Positions 22,573 through 34,119 of a stretch of DNA of 64,000 nucleotides are shown piece after piece. Source of the stretch: Nemania diffusa. Lineage: Eukaryota; Ascomycota; Sordariomycetes; Xylariales; Xylariaceae. The DNA lies in assembly GCA_038501195.1 (NCBI GenBank), contig JBBPUQ010000001.1:3100001-3164000 (forward strand), in the 5' to 3' direction. Below the pieces are notes generated by a model. That model made no database searches, was not told the DNA's origin, and saw only the letters and a program-made list of their open reading frames with translations. Both the position numbers and the translations under genes were made by a program. The number at the start of each line of letters is the position of its first letter. Position 1 is the first letter of the stretch.

Positions 22573-23866
22573 TGTCGCAACGTAGTTTTTCTAATTCAAT
22601 TGGGTTTGATACTATTGCTGAAGTGCGTACGAGGATGCGCTTCGTAGAACCTGTATTGCTACAGTGACAGTTTAAAAGGTTTCCGAGCTACCTTGGCTAC
22701 AGAGGCTGATAACGAGAGATGGAATAGCTACCTGGTAAGTACTGGGAAAAAAACTAAGATGCAGATAATGATAAGATAATCGATAGGCAAAAGTACAGGA
22801 TACCTACCCGTTTTTTTTTTTAGCGCGTACACAAGTCCCCGCCGCCTGTCTACCGGGGTAATCCTGTTCTAGAGCTAATATGATGGACTTTCTGCACTCT
22901 TGTACTGAAGGTTAAAAAAAATTACGCATATAATACTATCATACGATGAGTTTTAGCGATGTATTGTAGAGATATCATCTAGAATCCCATCAGTCCCATT
23001 CTTTTCGTCACAGCTGTAGCTACATTATATAAGAGCATTATATAAGACAAGCCATGCCCCATGTGTAGCATCTCGAATGATATACCTATTTAGGAGATGT
23101 CAGCCAATGAATGCTTTAGGGTTTGCTTTTATTTACTTCCAGTTTTTAACAGTGAATTCATAACTAGAGTTGACCGTACGATAGTTTAATCCTGGAGCTC
23201 CAATGTATCGCACAATCCTATTTTATATAATTCTCGTTAGTTTTGTTTCTAGAGATGGCGTTTCATATATATCCCGGATACTATATCTAAGGCAGAAGCA
23301 TAATTTTTAAGAGATGAGTTTACAGAATAAATCGGCAACATGCTGCTTACATGCTGTTTAAAGTGAAGTTATTGAAACATGAACATCTATATTGATAGAA
23401 GCCGTGATTACCGTAACATGAATGAAGCGCGGCCCTAATCCTATTGAAAGATTGCACACTCGCATATTCGTGTTGTGTGAAATGTCTTGATGCAGCAAAT
23501 AATAGTACTCAGATCAACTCCAAGCTCCCCAGTTCAGACCTTGCCTCATTCAATACCCACAATGTCGATCAAAGCAAACGGATGGAGTTGACAGCCCGCT
23601 AGAGCACTCGAGGAAACCTAGTATCATAGGCTGGCCTCGGAATACTACACTCCATCTCCCCAAAGGATTCTTGGCACTCCGGACGGTACCTGGCTTTGGT
23701 TTTTCCATCAAACAGAGATTGACATTGAGTTCTCAAGCTGGGATTCTGGAGAAAATCAACACCGAATCCGGCCTTCTACAAGGCGCTTCATAATGGCGTC
23801 CGATATCTCTCGCGAGGATGTGCCACTTCCTCGTCTCCTCGGCAAGTTCTCTAGAGCCTTGATACA
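22573..23866. other. AT-rich divergent intergenic region
   Basis: Separates SSF1 from the pectate lyase; both promoters should lie here. 22740-23410 is AT-rich with poly-T and poly-A runs and short palindromic TTATATAA motifs. No coding frame is convincing. It may include eroded mobile DNA, but none is identifiable. Confidence 0.5.
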
Positions 23867-25560
23867 ATGGGTTGGCTACAGTATATCGGTGCAGCTTCAT
23901 TGCTTGCTCTCGTGCCTCAGGCCTCTGGATTGCTCGCGTTTCCTGGTGCCGAAGGCTTTGGACGCAATGCTGTAGGTGGCCGAGCCGGCAGCGTTTACCG
24001 CGTAACCAACTTAGCGTAAGTCGAACAAACCGCATCTCTCATGCCAGGCGGGGAAGAGGAAAAAAGATAGTATAAAAGCTAACAAAATCCTGGTTAAAGC
24101 GACACGGGCACGGGCTCATTCCGAGATGCAGTCTCTCAAGCAAATCGTATCGTGGTCTTTGATGTGGGTGGCACTATTAACATCACGGACCGTGTAGTCG
24201 TGTCTAGTATGCATTCTCCCGAATCTCCTGAAAATGAGTCAAGCCTTCCTCATAATTCGTGGTCGTTGACACCTGAGTTCTTATAGAAAACGTGTATATC
24301 GCCGGGCAGACGGCGCCGGGTGGCGGCATCACAGTGTATGGTAACGGACTATCGTGGTCCAACGCCAACGATGCCATCGTCCGCTACATGAGGTTCCGCA
24401 TGGGCAAGTCGGGCGACTCGGGCAAGGATGGGATCACCATCGCCGACGGCCAGAACATGATCTTCGACCACGTCTCCGTCACCTGGGGCCGTGACGAGAC
24501 CTTCTCCATCAACGGCGATGTCACGAATGTGACGATCCAGGATTCGATCATCGGTCAGGGGCTGGACACGCATTCCTGCGGAGGGTTGATACAGACGGAT
24601 GGGGGAGTTAGCCGTAAGTAATTCTCGGGATTATACTCTTGCTTTCAGGAAAACCACTACTCTCCTTCTGCAAACTCATACATAGGCCTTGCTGAAAGTA
24701 GTAATCACTAACTCGAAGTGCTGTAGTCTTCCGAAACTTGTACATCGACAACAAGACACGTAATCCCAAAGTCAAGGGCGTGAATGACTTCCAGAATAAC
24801 GTATGGCCAGCCCCGAACTCGTAATGAGTAGCAGGTTTCCGTCTAACAGCTTACACCAGGTGATTTACAACTGGGGTGGCGGCGGCGGCTACATCGCCGG
24901 CGACAGCGACGGGCAGAGCTACGCGAACATCATCAACAACTACTTCATCTCCGGCCCCACGACGAGCGTCACAGCCTTCACGCGCGGCAACGCCAACTTC
25001 CACGGCTGTTAGTATCTCCCTACATGATCTTCCCATTCCGCTAGTCCGCACAACAACACAACACAGTACAGCGTTTCTAACCTTCCCTACTAGACGTATC
25101 CAACAACTTCTACGACTCAGACCGCAACGGCGTCCTCGACGGCACCGCCCTCTGCGTAAAGACAACCTGCTACAGCGACATGGACATCGCCCCAACACCC
25201 TTCGCCTACCCAGGCCCGACCACCCTCCTCAGCCCCGCAGACGCCGTGACGCATGTACTCGCCACCGTCGGGACCACGTACCCGGCGCGCGACGCCGTCG
25301 ACGCGCGCCTCGTGGCCGAGGTCCGCAGCTGGGGCACCGTGGGCCAGCTCGTCAGCGACGAGACGGCGAGCCCCATGTTCGGGCCCGGGTACATCGCCGC
25401 CGGCGCCGCGCCGGCCGACACCGACAACGACGGCATCCCAGACGCGTGGGAGCTGGCCCACGGATTGGATCCGCAGGATCCCGGCGACGCGATGCAGATC
25501 GGCAGCTCTGGGTATGCTAATATCGAGGTGTATGTGAACTCGCTGGTTCCGTCTTCGTAG
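23867..25560 (+). CDS. Secreted pectate lyase-type polysaccharide lyase (PL1-like)
   Basis: Secreted enzyme that should cleave pectate by beta-elimination, used on plant cell walls. Six exons: 23867-24015, 24100-24206, 24287-24613, 24727-24800, 24860-25007 and 25094-25560, giving 423 residues in register. Residues 1-20 form a signal peptide (MGWLQYIGAASLLALVPQAS). The mature part starts LLAFPGAEGFGRNAVGGRAG and continues with the right-handed beta-helix rungs: VFDVGGTINI, YIAGQTAPGGGITVYGNG, IVRYMRFRMG, MIFDHVSVTWGRDE, SIIGQGLDTHSCGG, NLYIDNKTRNPKVKG, VIYNWGGGGGYIAGD. Near the C-terminus DTDNDGIPDAWE is a calcium-binding thrombospondin-3-like loop known in this group. Exon 5 ends at a GTTAGT donor, a less common but valid form. 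Exons are GC-rich at third positions. Confidence 0.95.
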
Positions 25561-26860
25561 AGAGGGTTGAAATGAGACTGTACTTTTAAAGGGAAGAGCA
25601 CATTGGTAGTTGAGGGATTAGAATCCACGCATACAAACCTAGAGTATTATTTTATCTTGTCCGTGATCCCACGCGTCCGTCGGTTAACCCGTAGGATCCA
25701 AAGGCCGCATGGGAAACGAAGAAGGATCATATTTAAATTGTAGACAAGACCCCAAGACCATACGACGATACTAAAAACACATGATGCCCAACTCCTCGAA
25801 AACAGTTGTGTATAAGTCAAGTGCAAAGACTCGTCAGATAAACCCCGCAACAAACGAGGCCAATGGTAGAAGACACACTCGCACAGACAATAAGCGAGCT
25901 TAAATTGCGACTATGAAATAAAGCACCCTCGTTCGATACCTACGCAGTCATGAGCGTAAAACTCGAACGCAGTTCGCTCTCCCTGACCGCCTTTTCCCCC
26001 TCGCCATCCTCCTCCTTTCGAAACCCACGCTAAAGATGAATGACGACACGATTGCCATGATACTTATAACTTCAGCGCAACAAGAGCCTCGCGAATTATG
26101 TATGAAGCAATTCGACGGGCTCAGCGGAAGTGAGAGAAATAACCATATAATATCCATACTTCGAGCCGATTCGTCCAAATTCCTCACAAAATTCAACCAT
26201 CTACAATAAACTGGCCTCGAACGCCCGATAGCGGATTGAACACAGTTGGGCCGCAATCATGGGCCGTGACTATACTCAATAGCCAACCGGAAGGGCTCTG
26301 ACACTTGTCAAAGAGAGGAGGCGGTTGCAAGAAGCGTGGGGTTGTGGGGTTATTAGTGAAGTTCCCATCTCTCGTTACCGACCACCATGAGTGATCAAGC
26401 AGAACCTCTCCTCTCTTGTTTTCCCTTTATTCAGTCAACCTCTGGTGCCGTTGTTCGCGCCCTCGAACGGAACCTGCGAGCAAACTCACTCAATTCACTA
26501 TTTCGCCAGTTTTGAAGTCACATCATAGGAACCTTCACAATCCACTCTACTTCAAAACCAAGTCACTGCAAGCCGAGATAATTTTGCACATACGAGACAT
26601 ACAGCTATAGCCCTGCTCTTATACAAATCAACATCTTTTCTTTTAGGAGGCTGTTGGCCTCAGTATCCAACAATTATTTAAAGGGAGCCATCTATCTCCT
26701 AAATCCTAACACGACATGGAGGAACTACGGACAGTCCATTTACCGACCAAACGGGAAAGAGATCCAAGAATGAGGAACGGGACGGGATGAGTTGGGGGGA
26801 CTAGGGCAGTAAAGGTATTGCCCGCAGTATGGGATATGTGATAAGGGGTTGATCATGGCA
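25561..26860. other. Convergent 3' interval, no gene
   Basis: Lies between the stops of the pectate lyase and the acidic-protein gene. No domain-bearing frame is seen on either strand; it includes both 3' UTRs. Confidence 0.5.
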
Positions 26861-27690
26861 TCAATCTTCCTCATCATCACCACCGGCAATAACGGTTGCG
26901 GGAGCGATCTTACCGCTGGCCGGGGCATCAACATCGAATGTGGCTTTGGAGCTTGGCTCCTCGATATCGTCATCCCATTCCTCTTCCTCGACGCTCTCTT
27001 CATCCTCGTCCTCTTCCCCGAAAGCTGCCTCCACTTCGTCGTCGTCAAACTCCTCCTCCTCCTCCTCGTCCTTATTGACGACGGGAACAGCGTCGTTCAA
27101 AGCAGGGGTGGTCTTCTGCTTCTTCTTGGGGGGAGCAACAGCTAGAACAAAGCAGAATGTCAGCGAAACCCAACAATGTCCGGCAAGATTGGGACGGAGA
27201 GACTGTGACGGTGCATCGCTGGAAGGGTGAGGTAGGGCTCATTAAGCTTACGCTTCACGCCATTCTTCACATCTGGCTTCACCTCTGGCTTCGCTTCTGG
27301 CTCGCCTTCCTCATCATATTCCTCTTCTTCCTCATCTACATCTTCCTCCTCCTCTTCCTCCTCGTCATCATCAGACACGCTAAGAAAAAGCCTATTAGCA
27401 AACTATTCGATACTATCTCTACGAGAGTGACTGGGGAAGTGCAGACTCGTGGCAACCAAGAGTCGTTAAAAGTTCCTCGACGAAGCGACATTGGCGCGTG
27501 CTGACGCATCACTTGCGACCGAGAATACAGCTGTCCGGTTTTGCACACAGGCAGGCGGGCATTGATAACTGTAGCAAGGGTTGGGGGGTTGAAAGACTTA
27601 CTATTCCTCTTCTTCCTCGCTTTGATCGCTGGGGAGCGCAACAAGCTCTTCCTCTTCCTCTTCCTCCTGCTTCCTCTTACGGCTGGTCAT
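26861..27690 (-). CDS. Small highly acidic protein, probably nuclear
   Basis: Three exons on the minus strand, 27690-27602, 27379-27252 and 27141-26861, give 165 residues; the exon sum is 498 bases and phases agree. Start MTSRKRKQEEEEEEE has a basic cluster followed by acidic runs. Asp and Glu make up most of residues 8-55 and 95-140. A basic PPKKKQKTT cluster near residue 76 looks like a nuclear signal. The tail GKIAPATVIAGG is the only non-acidic conserved-looking part. Composition resembles acidic histone or ribosome-assembly chaperones, but I see no specific domain such as CHZ, so no function is assigned. Splice sites are canonical (GTAAGT, GTAAGC; CTTAG, TCTAG). Confidence 0.7.
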
Positions 27691-28587
27691 TTTGACGTAG
27701 CTGCCGGAATTAAAATGGTTGTATTGGTAGAAATTAGGTTACAAGGTGTGGTAAGAAATAGAGGCAAGCAATTGGGACCGGGAGATACAGAATGGAAAGA
27801 AGAGAAGAAGTACGATGGGGGAGGAACGGGTGGGAGCTGGGGGAAAGTAGGGTGTAATAGCTTGTCACGCCCGAAGGCTGTTAGGTGCGAGAGAGGGAGA
27901 GTAGGGGCCGGAGGGGGAAACTCGGCAGGTAAGCTGGGTAGGTAGGTCGAGCTGAGCTGGGGGGGAACTAGGCACATACGCAGTAGGTATGCGTACATAT
28001 ACGTAGGTATATAGGCAGGCAGAGCAGAGAGAGAGAGAGCGAGGAGGGAAGGAAGGAAGGAGAAGGGGGCGGGGGCAGAGAACATGCACAAGGGCCGGTG
28101 GGCGAGGGACAAAGCTTAGAGAAGAGGTCTACAGCTTGCTTTTTCAAGGTTGGCTCTGGCTTTTTGGCTATCTGGTTGCTTATTAGACCTACGCGGACCT
28201 ACCGTCCAGTAACGTTCACCCGACTCCCCCGTGGACTAGAGGAGGAGGAGGAGGAAGGCTGGACCAGCCCCGGGGTGGATGTCGTAGAGAGACGACGAAG
28301 GAGGAGGAGACGCAGCAGCAGCGTGCGGGTGGGAGTGTGAGATCCCGGTGTAAGTGAGAGCCACAAGTAGGCGACAAGTAGGCGTCATTCTGACCCGCAA
28401 ATCTGTAAGGTAAGTTCGACTTGTTGTTGCAGTGGGAAAGCCAGAGACACCAAGGAATGCCCAGGTCGCGTTGCAGGCACTCGATGTCACTCCGAGCACT
28501 GCAAGTAATGGGTTGGTACCTCGCATTACATGGCATTCTGCCCTATGGATCACCACCCCTCTTGGAGCAGAGAGGTAGACAGGTACA

Positions 28588-28676
28588 GAATAGAGAGGTA
28601 TGTATGTAGGCGGGTGGTAGGTATGTAGGTGGGTAGGCATACCCGTGTAGGTATACCTATCTGTGTAGGTAGGTAG
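28588..28676. repeat. TAGG/GTAGGTA-type microsatellite tract
   Basis: Imperfect tandem units of GTAGGTATGTAGG and TAGGTATACC. Similar short units recur throughout the intergenic DNA of this window. Confidence 0.75.
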
Positions 28677-31600
28677 AGCATAGAGCCGGGCTGTCCTTGG
28701 CCTCGGGAGGGGGAGCTCGCTCGCTCTCCAACAAGCTCCAATCTAAAAAAGAAGACGAGTCTAGAGGACTAAAGCCGATGGTTGGTCGGCATCCCTCTAT
28801 ACAGTCTAGGTACTGTCGCATTACTGTGTACCTCGGTACCTCCCCCCCCCTGGTTGCAACCCCCGGTCTGTGTCAAGGGGAGCTCGGGCCTCTTGGGCTG
28901 TCTGATAATGTGCGGGAAGGGCCTTGAAGCTTCCGGACCCTTGTCCGAATACCTACATACTGTACTTGTACATACTATGTAGGCCCCAGGCAGACAAGAC
29001 AGAACGAGCCATTTCTGGCCCCCCGTTTCCATGAGGATGATCCGGACATCCAGGGCAAATTTCCCCGAAGTCGCACACTTCAATGCTCATAGATATCCGT
29101 TTCGGATACGCATCTTACTGTAGAGGTGGCCTAGGAAAGAAGGCTAGCGGGATGCGCATATTGTTGAAGTATACGTGATGCTCGTTGCGCAATGGTTAAT
29201 AAACTGGTTATCTCGGGCTCCCTGAATCTGATCAAATCTTCATAGCTAGGGTTTGTAGGGTATCAAAACAGCATACCAAGTTTGGCCAAAATAACAAGAA
29301 GCAAGCCGGAAAAGGTAATTTTTATTATTGATAGCGTGTGGGATTTAAGGCTGTTTGAAATGGACCTGCGAGCTGTGAGTTTTGGATGCTTAGTTTTGGT
29401 GTTATAAATCTCTGGCTGTAAGACGTGGACGGGGGACTCTGTAGTTCTGTAGATCGTGACGTCTTGGCAGGAAGTAGTAGCAGAACTAGTCATGCTGTAA
29501 CTAGCAGTACGTGTTCTAGCACCCCTTATGAGCACACAAGGTGCTCGTAGAATGAGTTGAAAGTTGTGAATGCAGGTAAAGCGCACGTTTTGTACTGATA
29601 AGGCGGGCAAATGGAAGCATATATTGTGGGATAGTTGTATCGTAGCTGATAGTAGAACCATATCAAACCAGCAGTGTCCATGGGCACCATGGCCGTCTAT
29701 ACCGCGTAACCCGATGATACAACTTGTGACCCCTTAGCAACCTTTCCGGCACTATGCGCGACAATAAGGCGATTAAGTAGGTTCTCTTTCCACTCATCGA
29801 GTTATTGGTATCGGTTCGGCTTTAAAATATTGCAGCATTGCTCTCCGTCCTCAATGTTCGGTCTTGATGAACATTTAACAACTTACCTTGCTAGGCCCAT
29901 AGCCTGTATTTCTCTCGGAGAAAAGTGTGCTATAGATGAATGTCTCTATACTGGTGTGTCTGAGTAAGACTAGCTTTTAGCCTGGTTATAACCAAGCAGG
30001 ACAAAGGACAAGGAAATAAGGAGAACAAGCATGAAAATCAAAGGTCATCGCGGGCTGCTAAGCGGGATAATAAAGTAAAGAGCGGGTGAGATGCTTCGGC
30101 CTGAGTGAAGAGGGCATAAAAATTTACTATTAAAGACATGGAAAAGTGAGATTCCAGCTAGGCGGATTTGGAATGGAAGCATGCTCCCGATACTCCGGAA
30201 CTGCCGGTGGATGCTTGCATACCTACGTAATATTTTCATTTCGCATGGGTGTTCACAATACCCACAAGCCGTAACTACGCATGCCTATGTAGTATAAAAG
30301 AGGGCATCATCTAGATACAATCCTCATGATTGAGGTGTACACATACACAGGGAGGCACCACAACACCAGGCACCTGTCTAACCTATCTCTAGGACTATAT
30401 GCATATATAACTCGGGGGATAAATTTAATAATAACATGAAGTGATATGCTTACAAATGTGTATACTACTTGCTACAGTAAGTATTCAAAGGCAAGAATCC
30501 GTGTCTTACAAGATGCTGATCACTTTATCAATCATAAATTCCTGGGGCTCTTACCTCGTTCGATATTAATTATTTTCCTCTTTGGTGCATTACCAATGCG
30601 ACCTAGCCAATTAAAGTAGCCCAGTCGTCTATATGTAGTCATTGTAGTGCGATACACTAGGTCCAATTTTTTTGTCTTTTTACTGTAGCTGCTGAAAATA
30701 TAGTGATAGGTAATTGAAAAACGTTTCCCAATATTAACCTCGGCTAAGCTGATATCTGCTGGACAACGTTGTTCAGCATACATTTTTTGCTTGTCCTAAT
30801 AATTATCATAATATCTAGTAAACTAAAACCTATGTTTTATTATTTCGTCTCGAAGTGCACCCTATTATTGTACTGCGTAAGAGCGTTGGTTGCGTCCGGC
30901 TGTGCAGCTTGCCTTTACTAGTAGATATCCATGGATACCTATTACCTTAAGGTACTTGTTACCATGTAAGGTATATTACCCCTGGTTTCCCATTGCTATA
31001 CAGAGATCGCCAGCACAGGCTGCAGCCGTCAATAATGCCTGCAGGTACACCACAGGTTTACCCCTGAAATGATATTTACGCCTAAGTATTTACAAGTACT
31101 TAGTACCCTGAGCTATCTTGAATCAAAATACTTAGGATGTAGGTATATGCATAGGGTAATAATTAAAGAATAAAATAACAGTTCAACCTTAGTAATCGTC
31201 TTTTCCATCAAAACATTACGTCAGCTTAAACAATAGATATTTTTTTAATAACATAAAATATATTCTAAAAAGTCTAAAGACACTAGGCACCTACGTGTAT
31301 GTGGAATTTCACGATTTCTTTTAGACTACCAGGTCCGAGTCTCCCGGTCGAGTGTACACACTCGCTATCATTCTGAATAATTAGCTAGGACCCGGCTACC
31401 TACATACGTTATATTATACACAAGCTACCTATGTTACTCATCTCTTCTACAAATGTAGGCCCACGGAGATCATTACTATAGCTAGCGATTGCTTGTTCCG
31501 TTTATCACCCAGGGCTAATGCTCAGTTGTGTAGATAACTCTTGGTGTTTTACGCTATAACAGTGTGATATGTCCAGCCGCTTCACATAGCACCGGACTTC

Positions 31601-33280
31601 TGTCTCATATCTTTTCCAAGTTTGGACACTATGTATAACGTCACATGCGCGGCTGCCCAAATTTAGTACCTAGGTATGATTGAATCAGTTGATCAGTTGT
31701 AACAGCTGCATTGGACTATACTTGCACCTTCTATCTAAAGGGGGGTTCCCTGACGCCCACTGTCAGTGCGACAACAGTGGCGGGTCCAGCAATAGTGAGA
31801 CATTGTCCCTAGAGCGACTATACTGCTTAGGAAGGCTATACATAGAGCCACACCATTGAAATATACTTACTGTAGGACATCGCGACCCCAGTGCCTCCAG
31901 GAAATTCTATCGACTTTCACTTTAGAAACCTAAGTAGGTAAGTATAGGACTACTACGGTTGGCAAATCATAGAGTCTAGACATGTCTGCTATGCCTCCTA
32001 GCCTTTTCATCACAAGGACGACTCTACATTTCATAACACCACATTGCTCGGAATCAGAATACACCAGATACTACATCCTTTCCTGTTGGATGATATTATA
32101 TCATGGATACTGGGCACCTCTCGAACTGTAGATGTAGAGCCTTAGATTATAGAGGCTACGCGGTGTCTCTTTTTCTCGGTTTGATCCGTTTTTACCAGAC
32201 TGCTAACTTCCCCCAGCAGTTGTATATGAGCACTGGAAATATTTTGTCAAAATTGTCATCTGAAATATAGTTGTATGGGCGTTTGTTAATGCGTGGTCTT
32301 CTTTGCCTTTCAAAATACAGGCAAGGGTCTGAAGGTCTATATGTATGTCCTTGTTTGAAACGAAGGTATGAAATGACTAAGTGAAACTAGGGCTATATAT
32401 ATAATAATGTACTCTGCTACCACTGGTATTTGAGCGCTTACAAGTATAGGCCCTCAATAAGTAATTCTCCTTTCTTAAGAAGAGCTTTCTGCTTGTCTAT
32501 ATGCTCTAGATAATTTTCTTCCGGAATCTGTTGTTAACAACCCAATTAAACTTACCCGATTAATTGGCCAATTAGCTCAGTAATCAGTTCATGTAGTCAT
32601 AAACCATTCTAAGTTGATTGGCCAATTCCCTTCATACATAAATCATGATGCTCTGACTTCTCAGCCACCCGTACGAGAATTAACTAAGGCAAGTCTAAGC
32701 AACAGCAGTGATCACGCTAAGTCTGATGAGGTCCACTCCATAAAAGTTATAAAACCTACCTAGACCTGGGAAGGTCTTGGCGGGGTTAAGGCACTATACC
32801 GTACCTAATACTATCTAGGTACAAGGTGGGACCTCATTAAGTAAGTACCCTTGTTTAAGTCTGGGCGGGAAAATGAAGGACGAAAAAAAAAAGTTACACC
32901 AGGTCATTGATCACGTCGATCAAGCTAGGGCGGCATGTCCGGCCTGTATTGTAGCTATGCGAGGTATGCTGTACAAAATAACAACAAGTACTACCCTAAT
33001 AGACACCTGATCACCTTCACTTCTGGTTTCTCAGAATCACCGTTTTCCTGCCTTGGAACGACCTGCGTAGATATCAGGTGCGTGCATCTGTACGCAGTAG
33101 CTTCATTTCTTTCCGCCCGTTTCACCGTTTTGGTCTAGGTTACCTTGGGTACCTAAGTTACAGGTTTAACTGTGTATTTGGCAGTGGCAGCAGTGGCAGC
33201 AATAGCGTCCACCCTCCCGTCGCCTCTACATTCTACCTACGCTCACACACATTTCTCCCTTCTGTACCTACATGTACATG

Positions 33281-33384
33281 TTCATTCATTCATCCACTTC
33301 CACTCACTCATTCATTCATCCATCCATCCCTTCATTTTTTCTGGTTTATTCGTTTCGTCGTTTGTTCGTTTGTTTGTTTGCATA
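33281..33384. repeat. CATT/CATC and TTTG microsatellites
   Basis: Two patches of CATT and CATC tetranucleotides (about 33283-33332) followed by TTCG/TTTG units (about 33353-33380), in the presumed 5' UTR region of the TBC gene. Confidence 0.8.
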
Positions 33385-34119
33385 CCTCTGCCTCCTCTTC
33401 CTCCTCCTAGACACAAACTACGAGATGCAGGACTGCAGGTACCGGTAGTCTAATTCTAATACTACCTCCTTACAGCTGGATGCTTCACCTTGCCTCCGTC
33501 GCTTCGATATCTCGTGACCCTCACCCGCCATCCGCCATCCGCCATCCACCATCCGCCATTCCTTATCTCAACACTACCTGCTGCAAGACCGAGTCTTGGG
33601 CTGAGACACGCATCGATTTGTCCACACGTCCGTCCCAGGCAGGCCAACCTCGCGCGCCCACCCTCTTCCCTCTCTCGATACGCCAACCGACCTCATCTAT
33701 TTGCCTACCTCGCAAGCTAGTCTACACACGTCAATCATGGTCACTAGTATGGATGGTCCCTAACCTTCACCGATAATACCACCTGTCACCACAATACCTC
33801 TTTCCCACCTACCTTTCGATCTGTGCGTCCCTTGCACGGCATTCAATTCAATTCGACTTTGTACATCTGTACCTGTTAATCTACAACCGAACAATCCTGG
33901 GCGTCAAGCAGCGCTGCCCATTACTGTCTTTCTTTCACTGTTTAACGGGGGCATTTCAGTTATTACACACCATTCTACTGAACTCAACCTGGTGATGCTA
34001 ACTTGCTCTCAACGGATGTTACACCGAGAGGGCTCAATAAGTGGCACTGTGGGGACTGAAGGAATAGAGCAGGACGGTTTGGTTGATACACACAAAAGAA
34101 GAATAGCGTCTTTGGGCGC

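Larger units (their letters stand above)
27691..34119. other. 6.4-kb gene-free stretch
   Basis: No gene is recognised. The left end is the 5' UTR and promoter of the acidic-protein gene and carries GA-rich and TAGG-type repeats. 29100-32900 is AT-richer with scattered TAGGTA/TACCTA motifs and no frame over about 130 codons. 33200-34119 is CT-rich, with CATT and TTTG microsatellites, and is probably promoter and long 5' UTR of the TBC gene. A non-coding RNA gene cannot be excluded. Confidence 0.5.

Noticed and set aside
29100..32900. AT-rich region as a RIP-mutated transposon
   Set aside because: No terminal repeats, transposase or reverse-transcriptase remnants could be found by eye, and AT content is only moderately raised.
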